NCBI GenBank assembly: GCA_030615365.1
Contig: JAUWZM010000005.1
Location: 1 to 59,849 of the forward strand
Length of the DNA: 59,849 nt
Direction of reading: 5' to 3'
Origin: Candidatus Aerophobota bacterium
GTDB lineage: Bacteria; Aerophobota; Aerophobia; Aerophobales; B3-G15
The translations under genes and the position numbers were made by a program. Each line of letters begins with the position of its first letter. Position 1 is the first letter of the stretch. Positions 25,819-34,164 of the stretch are shown here, piece after piece. Below the pieces are notes generated by a model. That model ran no database searches, was not told the origin of the DNA, and worked only from the letters and a program-made list of their open reading frames with translations.

Positions 25819-27120
25819 ATGAAAAGGGTACTAATAAGTATTTTGATTGCCAGTATGCTGGTAATGTTAGGGGGAATTAGTGCAAGTGCTAAGACAATAA
25901 CGTTAACCTATATGGGTTGGGGAAATGTCGATTGGGCTACCGCCAGTCAAGCCGTACGTACCGAAGTATTTGAAAAGGAGTATCCTAATGTAAAGGTGGA
26001 GAATACTATTGTGCCTCTCCACGAATATCATGAAAAATTACTTACCATGATAGCTGGAGGGAAAGCTCCTGATATAGCTTGCATTGAATCCAGTTCCCTA
26101 TCACAATACGTCTATTACAGGGCCATTATTTCTCTCAATGAATATATTGAAAAAGATACAACTCTGGATTGGGATGATTATTTACTTCACGAAGATGTCA
26201 CCTATGATGGAGACATCTATGGCTTGCCAGCAGGAAGAAATTTTGCATGTAGAGTCTATAATGAAGATATGTTCAATGAGGCTGGTATCCCCACTCCTTA
26301 CCAAATTCAGAAAGAAGGCAATTGGGACTGGGAAGAATTTATCCGAACGGGAAAGAAATTAACCGTGGATATAGACGGCGATGGTGTACCTGATCAGTAC
26401 GGTTGGACGTTCAGTGGCTGGTGGGGACGAGAGTTTTTCCCTATGGTTTGGAATGAGGGAGGTAAGATATTTGATAAAGTGAAGTTTCCAACCAAATGTC
26501 TATTGAATTCTCCTGAAGCAAAAACAGCTCTCCAGCGTATTGTGGATACGGTCAGAAAAGATAAGATCTGTCCACCTCCAGAGATGGAAGCCTGGAAATT
26601 AGGTATTCATTTTGGTGCTGGAAGAGTTGCTATGGCATGGTGGAATATACAGGCCGCTTGCTGGGCTATATATGGTAATTGGTTTAATTTCAAGCATAAT
26701 CTTATGCTTCCGCCAAGAGGACCAAAAGGACTCCATACATGGGCTGAAGTTGTTCCGGAGGTGATCTTTAGTCAATCGAAGAATAAAGAGCTCGCCTATG
26801 AATTGCTTAAGTCAATGACCAGCCTTAACGCGTACCTTCGGATGTTGGAAGAAAATATTGATTTTATACCAGGTCGTAAGTCTTTCGTATTGGACCCCAA
26901 ATTCAAAGAAAAATTCGGTGAGATTCTTAATATAGACGTGGATTTGGATTTAATTGAAAAATATGCTCATGTGACACCTAAGCCTATAGATTCTGGGAGG
27001 ATTCTTACCATTATCGGAAACGAAATAGATTTAGCATTGAGGGGAAAGAAAACAGCGGGAGAGGCTTGTGAAGATATGACATCGAAAGTTAACCAGGTAT
27101 TAGAAGAAACGGCAGGGTAA
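25819..27120 (+). CDS. Family 1 extracellular solute-binding protein
   Basis: 433 residues from the ATG with an AAGGAG box seven bases upstream; the frame is open 12 codons earlier without a ribosome site. Signal peptide 1-24 ending ASA; mature start TITLTYMGWG. Two-lobe type I sugar-binding fold with FEKEYPNVKVEN, MIAGGKAPDIACIESSSLSQYV and an acidic DIDGDGVPDQYGW loop typical of this family. It would deliver a sugar to an ABC importer, but no permease or ATPase gene is in the window, so it is an orphan relying on distant components. Confidence 0.87.
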   Translation: MKRVLISILIASMLVMLGGISASAKTITLTYMGWGNVDWATASQAVRTEVFEKEYPNVKVENTIVPLHEYHEKLLTMIAGGKAPDIACIESSSLSQYVYYRAIISLNEYIEKDTTLDWDDYLLHEDVTYDGDIYGLPAGRNFACRVYNEDMFNEAGIPTPYQIQKEGNWDWEEFIRTGKKLTVDIDGDGVPDQYGWTFSGWWGREFFPMVWNEGGKIFDKVKFPTKCLLNSPEAKTALQRIVDTVRKDKICPPPEMEAWKLGIHFGAGRVAMAWWNIQAACWAIYGNWFNFKHNLMLPPRGPKGLHTWAEVVPEVIFSQSKNKELAYELLKSMTSLNAYLRMLEENIDFIPGRKSFVLDPKFKEKFGEILNIDVDLDLIEKYAHVTPKPIDSGRILTIIGNEIDLALRGKKTAGEACEDMTSKVNQVLEETAG

Positions 27121-27160
27121 AGAACTAAGAAGAGAAAGCTTTATCAAAGTTAAATATTCT

Positions 27161-27212
27161 ACCTCCGGGCCTTTTCTCAAAAATAGTTTCTGTATCAGAG
27201 GGGCCCGGGGGT
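27161..27212 (+). other. GC-rich stem-loop after the solute-binding-protein gene
   Basis: ACCTCCGGGCC (27161-27171) pairs with GGCCCGGGGGT (27202-27212) at 10 of 11 positions, 40 bases after the stop codon. The 3' side has no T-run, so intrinsic termination is doubtful. A strong hairpin here could instead stabilise the abundant binding-protein message, as seen in other transport operons. Confidence 0.4.
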
Positions 27213-27291
27213 AACTTTGCAGGTCGTTTTCCGCAAGGATTCACCAAATTCCTTTGCTGGGAGTTACACTGTTCGTTTATAAAAATTTCTG

Positions 27292-27478
27292 ATAACAGGT
27301 AAGTGTTACTAAAAAAATGCGGAGTTCCTTGCTCGTCATTGAGAAAAGCATTAGGATTAGAACAGGCTCTGCAATCTCATGTAGCTCGCCGATTTATCGG
27401 CTTAGTAAATTCGTCTAATGAATTGGGCAGCTACAATTGCCAGAGAAAACAAGAATTTTAGAAAAGTTAAACTATTAC
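27292..27478 (+). mobile_element. MITE copy 5 carrying repeat A
   Basis: A 187-bp segment flanked by a perfect 8-bp direct repeat AATTTCTG (27284-27291 and 27479-27486). Ends are degenerate relatives of the MITE termini: ATAACAGGTAAG on the left and, read inward from the right, GTAATAGTTTAG. The interior from 27352 matches dispersed repeat A (13256-13419). A further ATAACAGTTCAG, like a MITE left end, follows at 27487, hinting at nested insertions. The remaining parts of the 469-base gap 27121-27589 contain no gene. Confidence 0.6.
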
Positions 27479-27589
27479 AATTTCTGATAACAGTTCAGTC
27501 ATTGAGAGGCTAAGGAATCTATATGAATTTCAAATCCCTTATTGTAGTAATCTTGGGGATTTAATGGCTGGATCTGAAAGAGGGATCGT

Positions 27590-29389
27590 ATGAATGTCAA
27601 GTCAAAAAAAATACTAAAATTCAATGCTACGACGCATCTCATTCCTTTTAACTATAGTAATGTTCAATTAAAAGATAGCATATTTAAAAATCAATTCGAT
27701 GAAATGAAACATTACTATCTAAGCATCCCTAACGATGATATCCTAAAGGGCTTTCGTGAGCGAGCAGGAGCAAATGCTCCTGGGAAAAATCTGGGAGGAT
27801 GGTATACTGGGGATGCAAGTTTTCTGCTACCCCGTATAAATATAAAAAAACCTACTGCGGTATTTAGCGCATTTGGTCAGTGGCTTGGTGCCTTTGCCCG
27901 AATGTACAAAGTGACAAGCGATCCTGCTATCTTAAAAAAATTGGAATATCTCTTAGATAATTGGGGGCAGACAATTGAGGTGGATGGGTATTTCTTCTAC
28001 GGTACCAATCCTAATGCCCTACATTACGAGTTTGAAAAGATAGTAGGAGGATTGGTGGATATCTATGAGTACGTAGGAAGGGAGAAATCCATTGAGTGCC
28101 TAAGAAAAATAACTGCGTGGGCAATAAAGAATTTGAATCGAAGAAGGATTCCAGCAACGCCTGATCAATTTACAGGAGGATATGCTGCAGGAGGAAAAGA
28201 TGCTGATACAGAGTGGTACACATTATCGGAGAATCTTTATCGAGCGTATCTTCTCACAGGCGATACTGTATATCAAGATTTTGCTAAGATTTGGCATTAC
28301 AATAGCTATTGGGATGATTTGGCAGAGAAAAAATATTGCCTGACTGGACTACACGCCTACAGCCATGTGAACACCCTGAGCAGTGCAGCTATGGCCTATG
28401 CAGTATCCGGCGATATTTCGTATTTACATACCATTGTAAACGCATATAAGATACTGCAGGAAACACAAGTTTTTGCAACCGGAGGCTACGGCCCTGGAGA
28501 AAGAATGGCTAACCAGTGTGAATCATTAGGAAACTCTTTGTATTTACAAGAAAATACATTTGAAACTCCCTGTTGCACCTGGGCTGTTTTTAAGTTAGTT
28601 CGTTACCTTATGATGTTCACAGGTAAAGCAATCTATGGTGATTGGATAGAGAAGCTTCTATATAATGGCATTGGGGCATCCTTACCTATGGCCGGAAAAG
28701 GAAAAACATACTACTACTCTGATTATAGAGTAAATGGGGGAGAAAAAAAATATTACTCTCATGCCTGGCCCTGCTGCTCGGGTACCTATCCTCTGGCAGT
28801 AACCGACTATCACAACATTATCTATTTTAAAGATAAGGATAGTCTTTATGTCAATCTTTTTGTACCTTCTCAAGTAGAATGGAATAAGTCAGGACAGATT
28901 ATCAGCGTTACTCAGAACACCGATTTCCCTAAAACAGGTAGAATCTCTTTAAGGATTAACACATCCAGGCCAATTGATTTTTCTTTAAAATTCAGGATTC
29001 CTGCCTGGGTCAAAAATAGTGTATCGGTAAAGGTTAACAACACGCCTCTCTTAAGTGAGTGGAAATCCGGACGCTGGGGGACGATCAACAGGATATGGAA
29101 TGATGGGGATATCGTTGATATAAAGTTTCCCTTGAATCTGTATTTTCTGCCAGTGGATAATCGCCATTCTCATCTTGCTGCACTTACGCATGGACCAGTA
29201 GTATTAGTTGCAGATAAGGCGGGAGTTTTAAAAGGGGACATAGAAAGTCCTTCATCCTGGATCTTGCCTATATCTGAGCAAGATCTTGTTTTTCAAACAA
29301 AACAGCAGGCAAATGCCAGAAAATTCAGACCATACCTTACCTATGGAGAAAGAGAAAAGTATTATATGTATCACATAGTAGAAAAATAA
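27590..29389 (+). CDS. GH127-type (DUF1680) beta-L-arabinofuranosidase-like hydrolase
   Basis: 599 residues. The (alpha/alpha)6 barrel of GH127/DUF1680 spans about 1-430, followed by two beta domains. The zinc/cysteine active site of this family is visible as FETPCCTW (Glu about 325, Cys about 328-329) and WPCCSGTYPL (Cys-Cys about 395), where one cysteine acts as nucleophile in characterised GH127 enzymes. No signal peptide, so it acts on imported oligosaccharides in the cytoplasm. The substrate is probably an L-arabinofuranoside or similar pectic/plant side chain. It starts the second part of the sugar cluster. Confidence 0.85.
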   Translation: MNVKSKKILKFNATTHLIPFNYSNVQLKDSIFKNQFDEMKHYYLSIPNDDILKGFRERAGANAPGKNLGGWYTGDASFLLPRINIKKPTAVFSAFGQWLGAFARMYKVTSDPAILKKLEYLLDNWGQTIEVDGYFFYGTNPNALHYEFEKIVGGLVDIYEYVGREKSIECLRKITAWAIKNLNRRRIPATPDQFTGGYAAGGKDADTEWYTLSENLYRAYLLTGDTVYQDFAKIWHYNSYWDDLAEKKYCLTGLHAYSHVNTLSSAAMAYAVSGDISYLHTIVNAYKILQETQVFATGGYGPGERMANQCESLGNSLYLQENTFETPCCTWAVFKLVRYLMMFTGKAIYGDWIEKLLYNGIGASLPMAGKGKTYYYSDYRVNGGEKKYYSHAWPCCSGTYPLAVTDYHNIIYFKDKDSLYVNLFVPSQVEWNKSGQIISVTQNTDFPKTGRISLRINTSRPIDFSLKFRIPAWVKNSVSVKVNNTPLLSEWKSGRWGTINRIWNDGDIVDIKFPLNLYFLPVDNRHSHLAALTHGPVVLVADKAGVLKGDIESPSSWILPISEQDLVFQTKQQANARKFRPYLTYGEREKYYMYHIVEK

Positions 29390-29431
29390 GAGATACAACG
29401 AGAAAGAACTTAAAGAAAAAAGGAGATAAAA

Positions 29432-30277
29432 ATGAAGTATGCGGCACATTCATTAATGTGGACACCTGAGTTTACAGAAAAGGACCTTGGTCTTTTTGAC
29501 CGGCTAAAGGAAATGGGATTTGATGGAATTGAAATTCATCTTAATCATCCTGAGACCTTACCCGTGGAGAAAATAAAGGAGAAAATGCAGGAGACGGGAA
29601 TGCAATGCACCTGTACTGGTACTTTAGAGAAACAACACAATATAGTGAGCTCGGATCAAAAAAAGAGAAAGCAGGGTATCGCTTTTATTAATGAGCGTGT
29701 TGATATCGTAACCGAGCTAAAAGGTGATGTCTTAGGCGGAGTTTTATACGCTACCTGGGGAGAGATTACCGGAAAAATGAGAACCAAAGAAGAGTGGAAT
29801 TACTGCAAAGAGTCTCTTCTCAAAGCGGCAGAATATGCACAAAAGAAAGGGGTAGTGCTTGCCCTTGAACCTGTTAACCGATATGAGACCTACTTTCTAA
29901 ATACCGCAGAGGATACTCGCAAATTAGTAGAAGAAATCGCTCATCCTAATATCCAGATACATCTTGATACTTACCATCTCAATATAGAAGAGGAAAGTTT
30001 TTATCAATCTATAAAGACAGCCGGTAAGTACCTTTATCATCTCCATGTGTGTGAAAACAACAGAGGTATACCCGGAACAGGACATGTGCAATGGCAGGAT
30101 GTCTATAAGGCTCTAAAAGAGATCGATTATGATAGATGGGCCGTTATAGAGTCCTTTGTTCCTGCCATTGAAGAAGTTGCCCGAATGACTGCCATATGGA
30201 GAAAACTTGCTCCCAGTGCTGATGTACTTGCCAAAGAAGGACTGAAATTTCTCAAACAGGTAGAGGCCTCGGTGTAA
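29432..30277 (+). CDS. Sugar isomerase/epimerase, xylose-isomerase-like TIM barrel
   Basis: 281 residues, AP endonuclease 2 / D-tagatose 3-epimerase fold. Motifs: GFDGIEIHL, ALEPVNRYETYFLNT (metal-binding Glu about 150), IQIHLDTYHLNIEEE (Asp about 183 and His), IPGTGHVQW and the final VIESF Glu. These four metal ligands fit ketose 3-epimerases and tetrulose-phosphate isomerases. Strong AAGGAG box. Placement before dhaK, rpiB and dhaL suggests it interconverts the ketose, or ketose phosphate, handled by that kinase. Confidence 0.82.
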   Translation: MKYAAHSLMWTPEFTEKDLGLFDRLKEMGFDGIEIHLNHPETLPVEKIKEKMQETGMQCTCTGTLEKQHNIVSSDQKKRKQGIAFINERVDIVTELKGDVLGGVLYATWGEITGKMRTKEEWNYCKESLLKAAEYAQKKGVVLALEPVNRYETYFLNTAEDTRKLVEEIAHPNIQIHLDTYHLNIEEESFYQSIKTAGKYLYHLHVCENNRGIPGTGHVQWQDVYKALKEIDYDRWAVIESFVPAIEEVARMTAIWRKLAPSADVLAKEGLKFLKQVEASV

Positions 30278-30302
30278 TTAGAAAACTCAAAGAGGAAAAA
30301 AA

Positions 30303-31316
30303 ATGAAACTAAAAAAGTTTATCAATGACCCTAAAAAAGTAGTGGATGAGATGTTGGAGGGTTTTCTTTTTGCACATTCTGATACAGTAAAAAAACTTTC
30401 TACCTCACGGGTGATAGTAAGAAAAGATGCTCCCATTAAGGGTAAAATAGGGTTAGTCACCGGAGGAGGATCTGGACATGAACCAGCCTTCATCGGGTAT
30501 GTAGGGGAAGGTCTTGTAGATGCAGCAGCCGTAGGTGAGATATTTTCCTCCCCTTCTGCTCAACAAATTTACGATGCCATTAAAGCTGTAGACAGTGGCA
30601 GGGGTGTATTATGCGTCTTTGGGAATTACTCGGGAGATATTATGAACTTTGGTATGGCCTCTGATATAGCCAAAGAAGAAGGAATATCTGTAGAGCAGAT
30701 CATTGTTAATGATGACGTAGGCTCAGGCTCAAAGGAACAAATGGAAAATCGCAGAGGTGTAGCTGGTGAGGTGATCGTATGGAAAATTGTCGGGGCTAAA
30801 GCTCAAGGGGGAGCTAATTTGGAAGAAGTTATGAGAGTTGCTGAAAAAGTGAACTCTCATACCAGAAGCATTGGGGTAGCTCATTCTCCCTGTGCTGTGC
30901 CCTCACTTCCCTGTGGAGGAGAGCCTACCTTTACCCTTGGTGAAAATGAAATGGAGATAGGAGTTGGGCATCATGGCGAGCCAGGCGTTGAGAGAACACA
31001 AATAAAACCAGCTGATGAGATCACCAAAATTCTTATGGAGAAAATCTTGGAGGATTTACCGTATAACCAACAAGATGAGGTAAGCGTATTAGTCGATGGA
31101 CTGGGCTCTACCCCCCTGCTTGATCTTTACATAATTTATAGAAAAGTAACCCAAATACTAAGGCAAAAACAGATTAAAATCTACAAATCATACATAGGAG
31201 AGTTCTTTACCTCCTTAGAGATGGGTGGATTCTCTATCACTTTAACTAAGTTAGATGAAGAGTTAAAAAAGTTGTTAGATATTCCGGCAAAGGCTCCCCT
31301 CTTTGTTCAAGGATAA
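30303..31316 (+). CDS. dhaK: DhaK-type ketose kinase subunit
   Basis: 337 residues, full length for DhaK. TGGGSGHEPAFIGYVG, GEIFSSPSAQQIYDAI and NYSGDIMNFGMA line the active site; the covalent substrate-binding His is in GHHGEPGVER (His224). DhaK binds dihydroxyacetone or a longer ketose while DhaL supplies the phosphate. Separated from dhaL by an rpiB-like gene. No DhaM, EI or HPr gene is nearby, so the kinase may be ATP-dependent rather than PTS-driven. Confidence 0.9.
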   Translation: MKLKKFINDPKKVVDEMLEGFLFAHSDTVKKLSTSRVIVRKDAPIKGKIGLVTGGGSGHEPAFIGYVGEGLVDAAAVGEIFSSPSAQQIYDAIKAVDSGRGVLCVFGNYSGDIMNFGMASDIAKEEGISVEQIIVNDDVGSGSKEQMENRRGVAGEVIVWKIVGAKAQGGANLEEVMRVAEKVNSHTRSIGVAHSPCAVPSLPCGGEPTFTLGENEMEIGVGHHGEPGVERTQIKPADEITKILMEKILEDLPYNQQDEVSVLVDGLGSTPLLDLYIIYRKVTQILRQKQIKIYKSYIGEFFTSLEMGGFSITLTKLDEELKKLLDIPAKAPLFVQG

Positions 31317-31332
31317 TTAAGGAGGTCTATTG

Positions 31333-31782
31333 ATGAGTATAGCTATAGGTTGTGATAATAATGGCCTGGAACTAAAAAATGTAATTATCCAGCTCCTGAG
31401 AGAGAGAAGAGTTGAATTTGAAGATTTTGGAACTATGACTAAAGAGCCGGTAGATTATCCTGATATAGCTGAGAAGGTTGCCAATTCCATAGTTAAGGGA
31501 AGGCACGGGAGAGGAATACTTATCTGTGGAACAGGTTTAGGTATGGCTATGGCTGCCAACAAAGTAAGAGGTATAAGAGCTGGGACTTGTCATGATATCT
31601 ATTCTGCTGAAAGATCCAGAAAAAGCAACAATGCTCAAATTCTTACCATGGGAGCCCAGATAATAGGGCCAGAGTTGGCTAAAAAACTTATAGAAGTCTG
31701 GCTCATCTCAAAATTTCAAGGAGGACGTTCAGAAAGAAAGGTACGCAAAATTATGGAAATAGAAAAGAGAAACTTCTCATAA
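31333..31782 (+). CDS. rpiB: RpiB/LacAB-family sugar-phosphate isomerase
   Basis: 149 residues from the ATG with AAGGAGGT six bases upstream; a TTG immediately before it is in frame. IAIGCDNNGLELKN, VDYPDIAEKVA, and ICGTGLGMAMAANKVRGIRAG (catalytic Cys about 72) followed by CHDIYSAERSRKSNNAQIL match RpiB. Family members isomerise ribose-5-P, allose-6-P, galactose-6-P or erythrulose-4-P. Lying between dhaK and dhaL, its substrate is probably the phosphorylated product of that kinase. Confidence 0.88.
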   Translation: MSIAIGCDNNGLELKNVIIQLLRERRVEFEDFGTMTKEPVDYPDIAEKVANSIVKGRHGRGILICGTGLGMAMAANKVRGIRAGTCHDIYSAERSRKSNNAQILTMGAQIIGPELAKKLIEVWLISKFQGGRSERKVRKIMEIEKRNFS

Positions 31783-31794
31783 AGGAGAGTAAAG

Positions 31795-32433
31795 TTGTCC
31801 AGAAAAACCTATCTCAAGATGAAGAATCTTTTAGAAAGGATAGTCCAGAAATTGGAGAAAGAAGAAACTTACCTGAATCATCTGGATGCTACTATAGGGG
31901 ATGGAGACCATGGAAGAACTATAGCTACCTCTTTTAGAAGGGTATTAGAAGAACTTGGGCCTGAGGGGGATTTAGATATAGGGATCTTCCTCAGGAAAGT
32001 GGGAAGAAATTTGGCTTTTTCTGGCGGAGCGGCCACAGGTCCTCTATTTGGTACGGCCTTTATGGAAGCAGGAAAGGCTCTGGAAGGGAAAGAAACTCTT
32101 TGCCTGGGGGATTGGACTAAGGCTTTAGAGAGTGCTGAGGAGGGGATAAAAAGAATAGGGAAGGCAAAAGTAGGAGAAAAAACTATGCTTGATACTATTC
32201 ATCCTGCTGTTCTGTCTTTAAAAGAATCCATCTCTAGTAATGATTCTCTTGAGGAAGCTTTGGAAAAAGCAAGACAATCTGCCCAAAAAGGTATGAAATC
32301 TACTAAAGATTTAATTTCCAAAAGAGGAAGGTCCTCTCGTTTAGGTGAAAGAACCAAAGGGCACATTGACCCGGGAGCAGTCTCAAGCTACTTTATTTTA
32401 GCAACGATAATCGAAATCTGCAAGATAAGTTAA
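31795..32433 (+). CDS. dhaL: DhaL-type ketose kinase subunit
   Basis: 212 residues from a TTG with an AAAGGAG box. The nucleotide/magnesium site LDATIGDGDHGRT (three Asp) is intact, with GAATGPLFGTAF, KTMLDTIHPAV and the C-terminal RTKGHIDPGAVSS, so it is a complete DhaL. The last 43 codons have a decayed duplicate at 36112-36457. The three genes dhaK-rpiB-dhaL are packed with 12-16 base gaps and form one operon. Confidence 0.9.
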   Translation: MSRKTYLKMKNLLERIVQKLEKEETYLNHLDATIGDGDHGRTIATSFRRVLEELGPEGDLDIGIFLRKVGRNLAFSGGAATGPLFGTAFMEAGKALEGKETLCLGDWTKALESAEEGIKRIGKAKVGEKTMLDTIHPAVLSLKESISSNDSLEEALEKARQSAQKGMKSTKDLISKRGRSSRLGERTKGHIDPGAVSSYFILATIIEICKIS

Positions 32434-32716
32434 CACAGGTCCTTGGCTTCTCTATTTCCTTATCCTTTGGATTCTTCTTAAACCTTAGAGATCCTTTGTA
32501 AGACTTAAGAATTTCCCTCCAAACAGATAATGATTTTTCTGCCAAAAGTGTATGGGAGTTCTATCTACCCTCAATCTCTTTTGCTATGATTGGATCTTTT
32601 ACTATTTTGTGTAAAATAAATAAAGTTTTTGCTCTTTATCATAAAAAAAATTAATTTTCTGTGTTCTTTTTGGTTAATTTTTGACAATACTAAATATTAT
32701 ACCAGGAGAAAGCAAT

Positions 32717-33742
32717 ATGAATAATTCGTTTGCTGTTGCTGATATAGTAAGTATGTTCGAATCTATTTTAAGCCTCTGTAAAGTAAAGAAGGGCGAGGTG
32801 GTGTTGATCTTTACTGATCCACAGTTCCCTTACCAGATGTATCCTCCGGCTGCGTTCGCTGCAGCACATAATCTGGAAGCCAATGTGTATGTAATGATGG
32901 CTCAATCAGAACAAGCGATCTCGGATAAACTCTGCATAGCTGCCTGGGAAAATGCGGATTTAATCATAGGAATGTCCATTCTACCTCGCGGCATAGGTTC
33001 CTGGATGTATACCGAGACTCATAATCGGGCTTTGAAATCTGGAGCACGCACACTGATGGTTCAGTCCCCCATAGAGAGAATGAGGAGAATGATACCCAAT
33101 GAGACTGTGAGAAAATTAGGTATACGAACTGCAAAGATGTTAAGTGAAACCAGCACAATTCACTTAGTTTCCAAGATTGGAACAGATCTCTACCTTCAGA
33201 AAAATGGTAGGGAAGCAGGTGCACAATGGGGTATTTCAGATGTTCCGGGACGATTTGATCATTGGCCATCTGGATTAGTAGCATGCGCTCCATTGAAAGA
33301 GGGTGTAGAAGGTAAATTCGTAATCTCTCCCGGAGATGTTCTGGAAAGTGGGCAGGGAGGTGGATTATGGAAATTTGTAACTTCTAAAATAGTATTGTCC
33401 TTCAAAGAAGGACGGTTAGTAGAAATTACAGGTGGGCCAGATTCTAATATTTTACGGTCTTTCCTGGCCCAGTTTAAAGATGGAGGAGCAAGAAGAGTCG
33501 CCCATATTGGATGGGGTATTGATTATAGAGCTAATTGGAGCAATGTAGGGATAGAGTCAGAATCATTGGGCGGAGCGATCACCTTAGCCCTTGGACGTAA
33601 TACATTCACTGCACCTGCTCAGCATTGTGGACTTAGCGGAGATATTGTCTCAGAATTACATCTCGATATTTCTACTCGACAAACTGATGTGTTCCTTGAT
33701 AATAAACAACTAATAAAAGAGGAGCAATTTATCAGTTTATAA
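32717..33742 (+). CDS. NicX/M29-like metalloenzyme
   Basis: 341 residues from the ATG with an AGGAG box; the frame is open 12 codons earlier. The fold type is that of 2,5-dihydroxypyridine 5,6-dioxygenase (NicX) and M29 aminopeptidases: KKGEVVLIFTDPQFP, ADLIIGMS, and a C-terminal metal triad His263, His315-x-Asp317 (AHIGWG, ELHLDIS) close to the NicX Fe(II) ligands in spacing. Such proteins also occur in sugar or amidohydrolase clusters with unknown roles. It follows dhaL after 283 bases containing a dispersed repeat, so it may have its own promoter. Confidence 0.65.
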   Translation: MNNSFAVADIVSMFESILSLCKVKKGEVVLIFTDPQFPYQMYPPAAFAAAHNLEANVYVMMAQSEQAISDKLCIAAWENADLIIGMSILPRGIGSWMYTETHNRALKSGARTLMVQSPIERMRRMIPNETVRKLGIRTAKMLSETSTIHLVSKIGTDLYLQKNGREAGAQWGISDVPGRFDHWPSGLVACAPLKEGVEGKFVISPGDVLESGQGGGLWKFVTSKIVLSFKEGRLVEITGGPDSNILRSFLAQFKDGGARRVAHIGWGIDYRANWSNVGIESESLGGAITLALGRNTFTAPAQHCGLSGDIVSELHLDISTRQTDVFLDNKQLIKEEQFISL

Positions 33743-33782
33743 TTAGACTGCCGATCGCTTTTTAACTCTTGCTTCGCATTTA

Positions 33783-33882
33783 GGTAGCCGCAACTTTTAA
33801 GTTGCGTAAAGAAAGAAAACTATTGCATAAAAATGCAGGTTTCACACAGACAAGATGCCTGGGCTACTAACCTGCGGCTACC
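33783..33882 (+). repeat. 100-bp inverted-repeat element
   Basis: Inverted ends GGTAGCCGCA / TGCGGCTACC (10 of 10) enclose a second hairpin CGCAACTT-TT-AAGTTGCG near the left end. No matching flanking duplication. A related TTAGCCGCAGGCGCC stretch lies at 34058-34072. The 422-base gap 33743-34164 otherwise holds no gene. Confidence 0.55.
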
Positions 33883-34164
33883 AATTACAAAAAGAAGAAA
33901 GAGAGCTCTGAAAAATCCTTTTTCTTTTTGCTGCTCGGCGAGGTGTTTCCATAAGGCAGCGGCGATCAAGGCGGGTCTATGCGCTCAAACTCTTAGTTAT
34001 CCTGTAATCTGAGACATCGCCCATAAGAGTTACAGCATAAAGATAAGAGTAGAACTTAGCCGCAGGCGCCCGGAAAGCACCGAGCAAAGAGCAGCCTCAG
34101 ACTTTTTTCAGAGATTTCAGAAATAACTTTTGACATAACTAAAAAAGATAGAAGGGGAAGAATT

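Noticed and set aside
33783..33882. Treating the GGTAGCCGCA inverted-repeat segment as a fifth perfect MITE
   Set aside because: Its ends do not match the GTAAC family and there is no flanking duplication.
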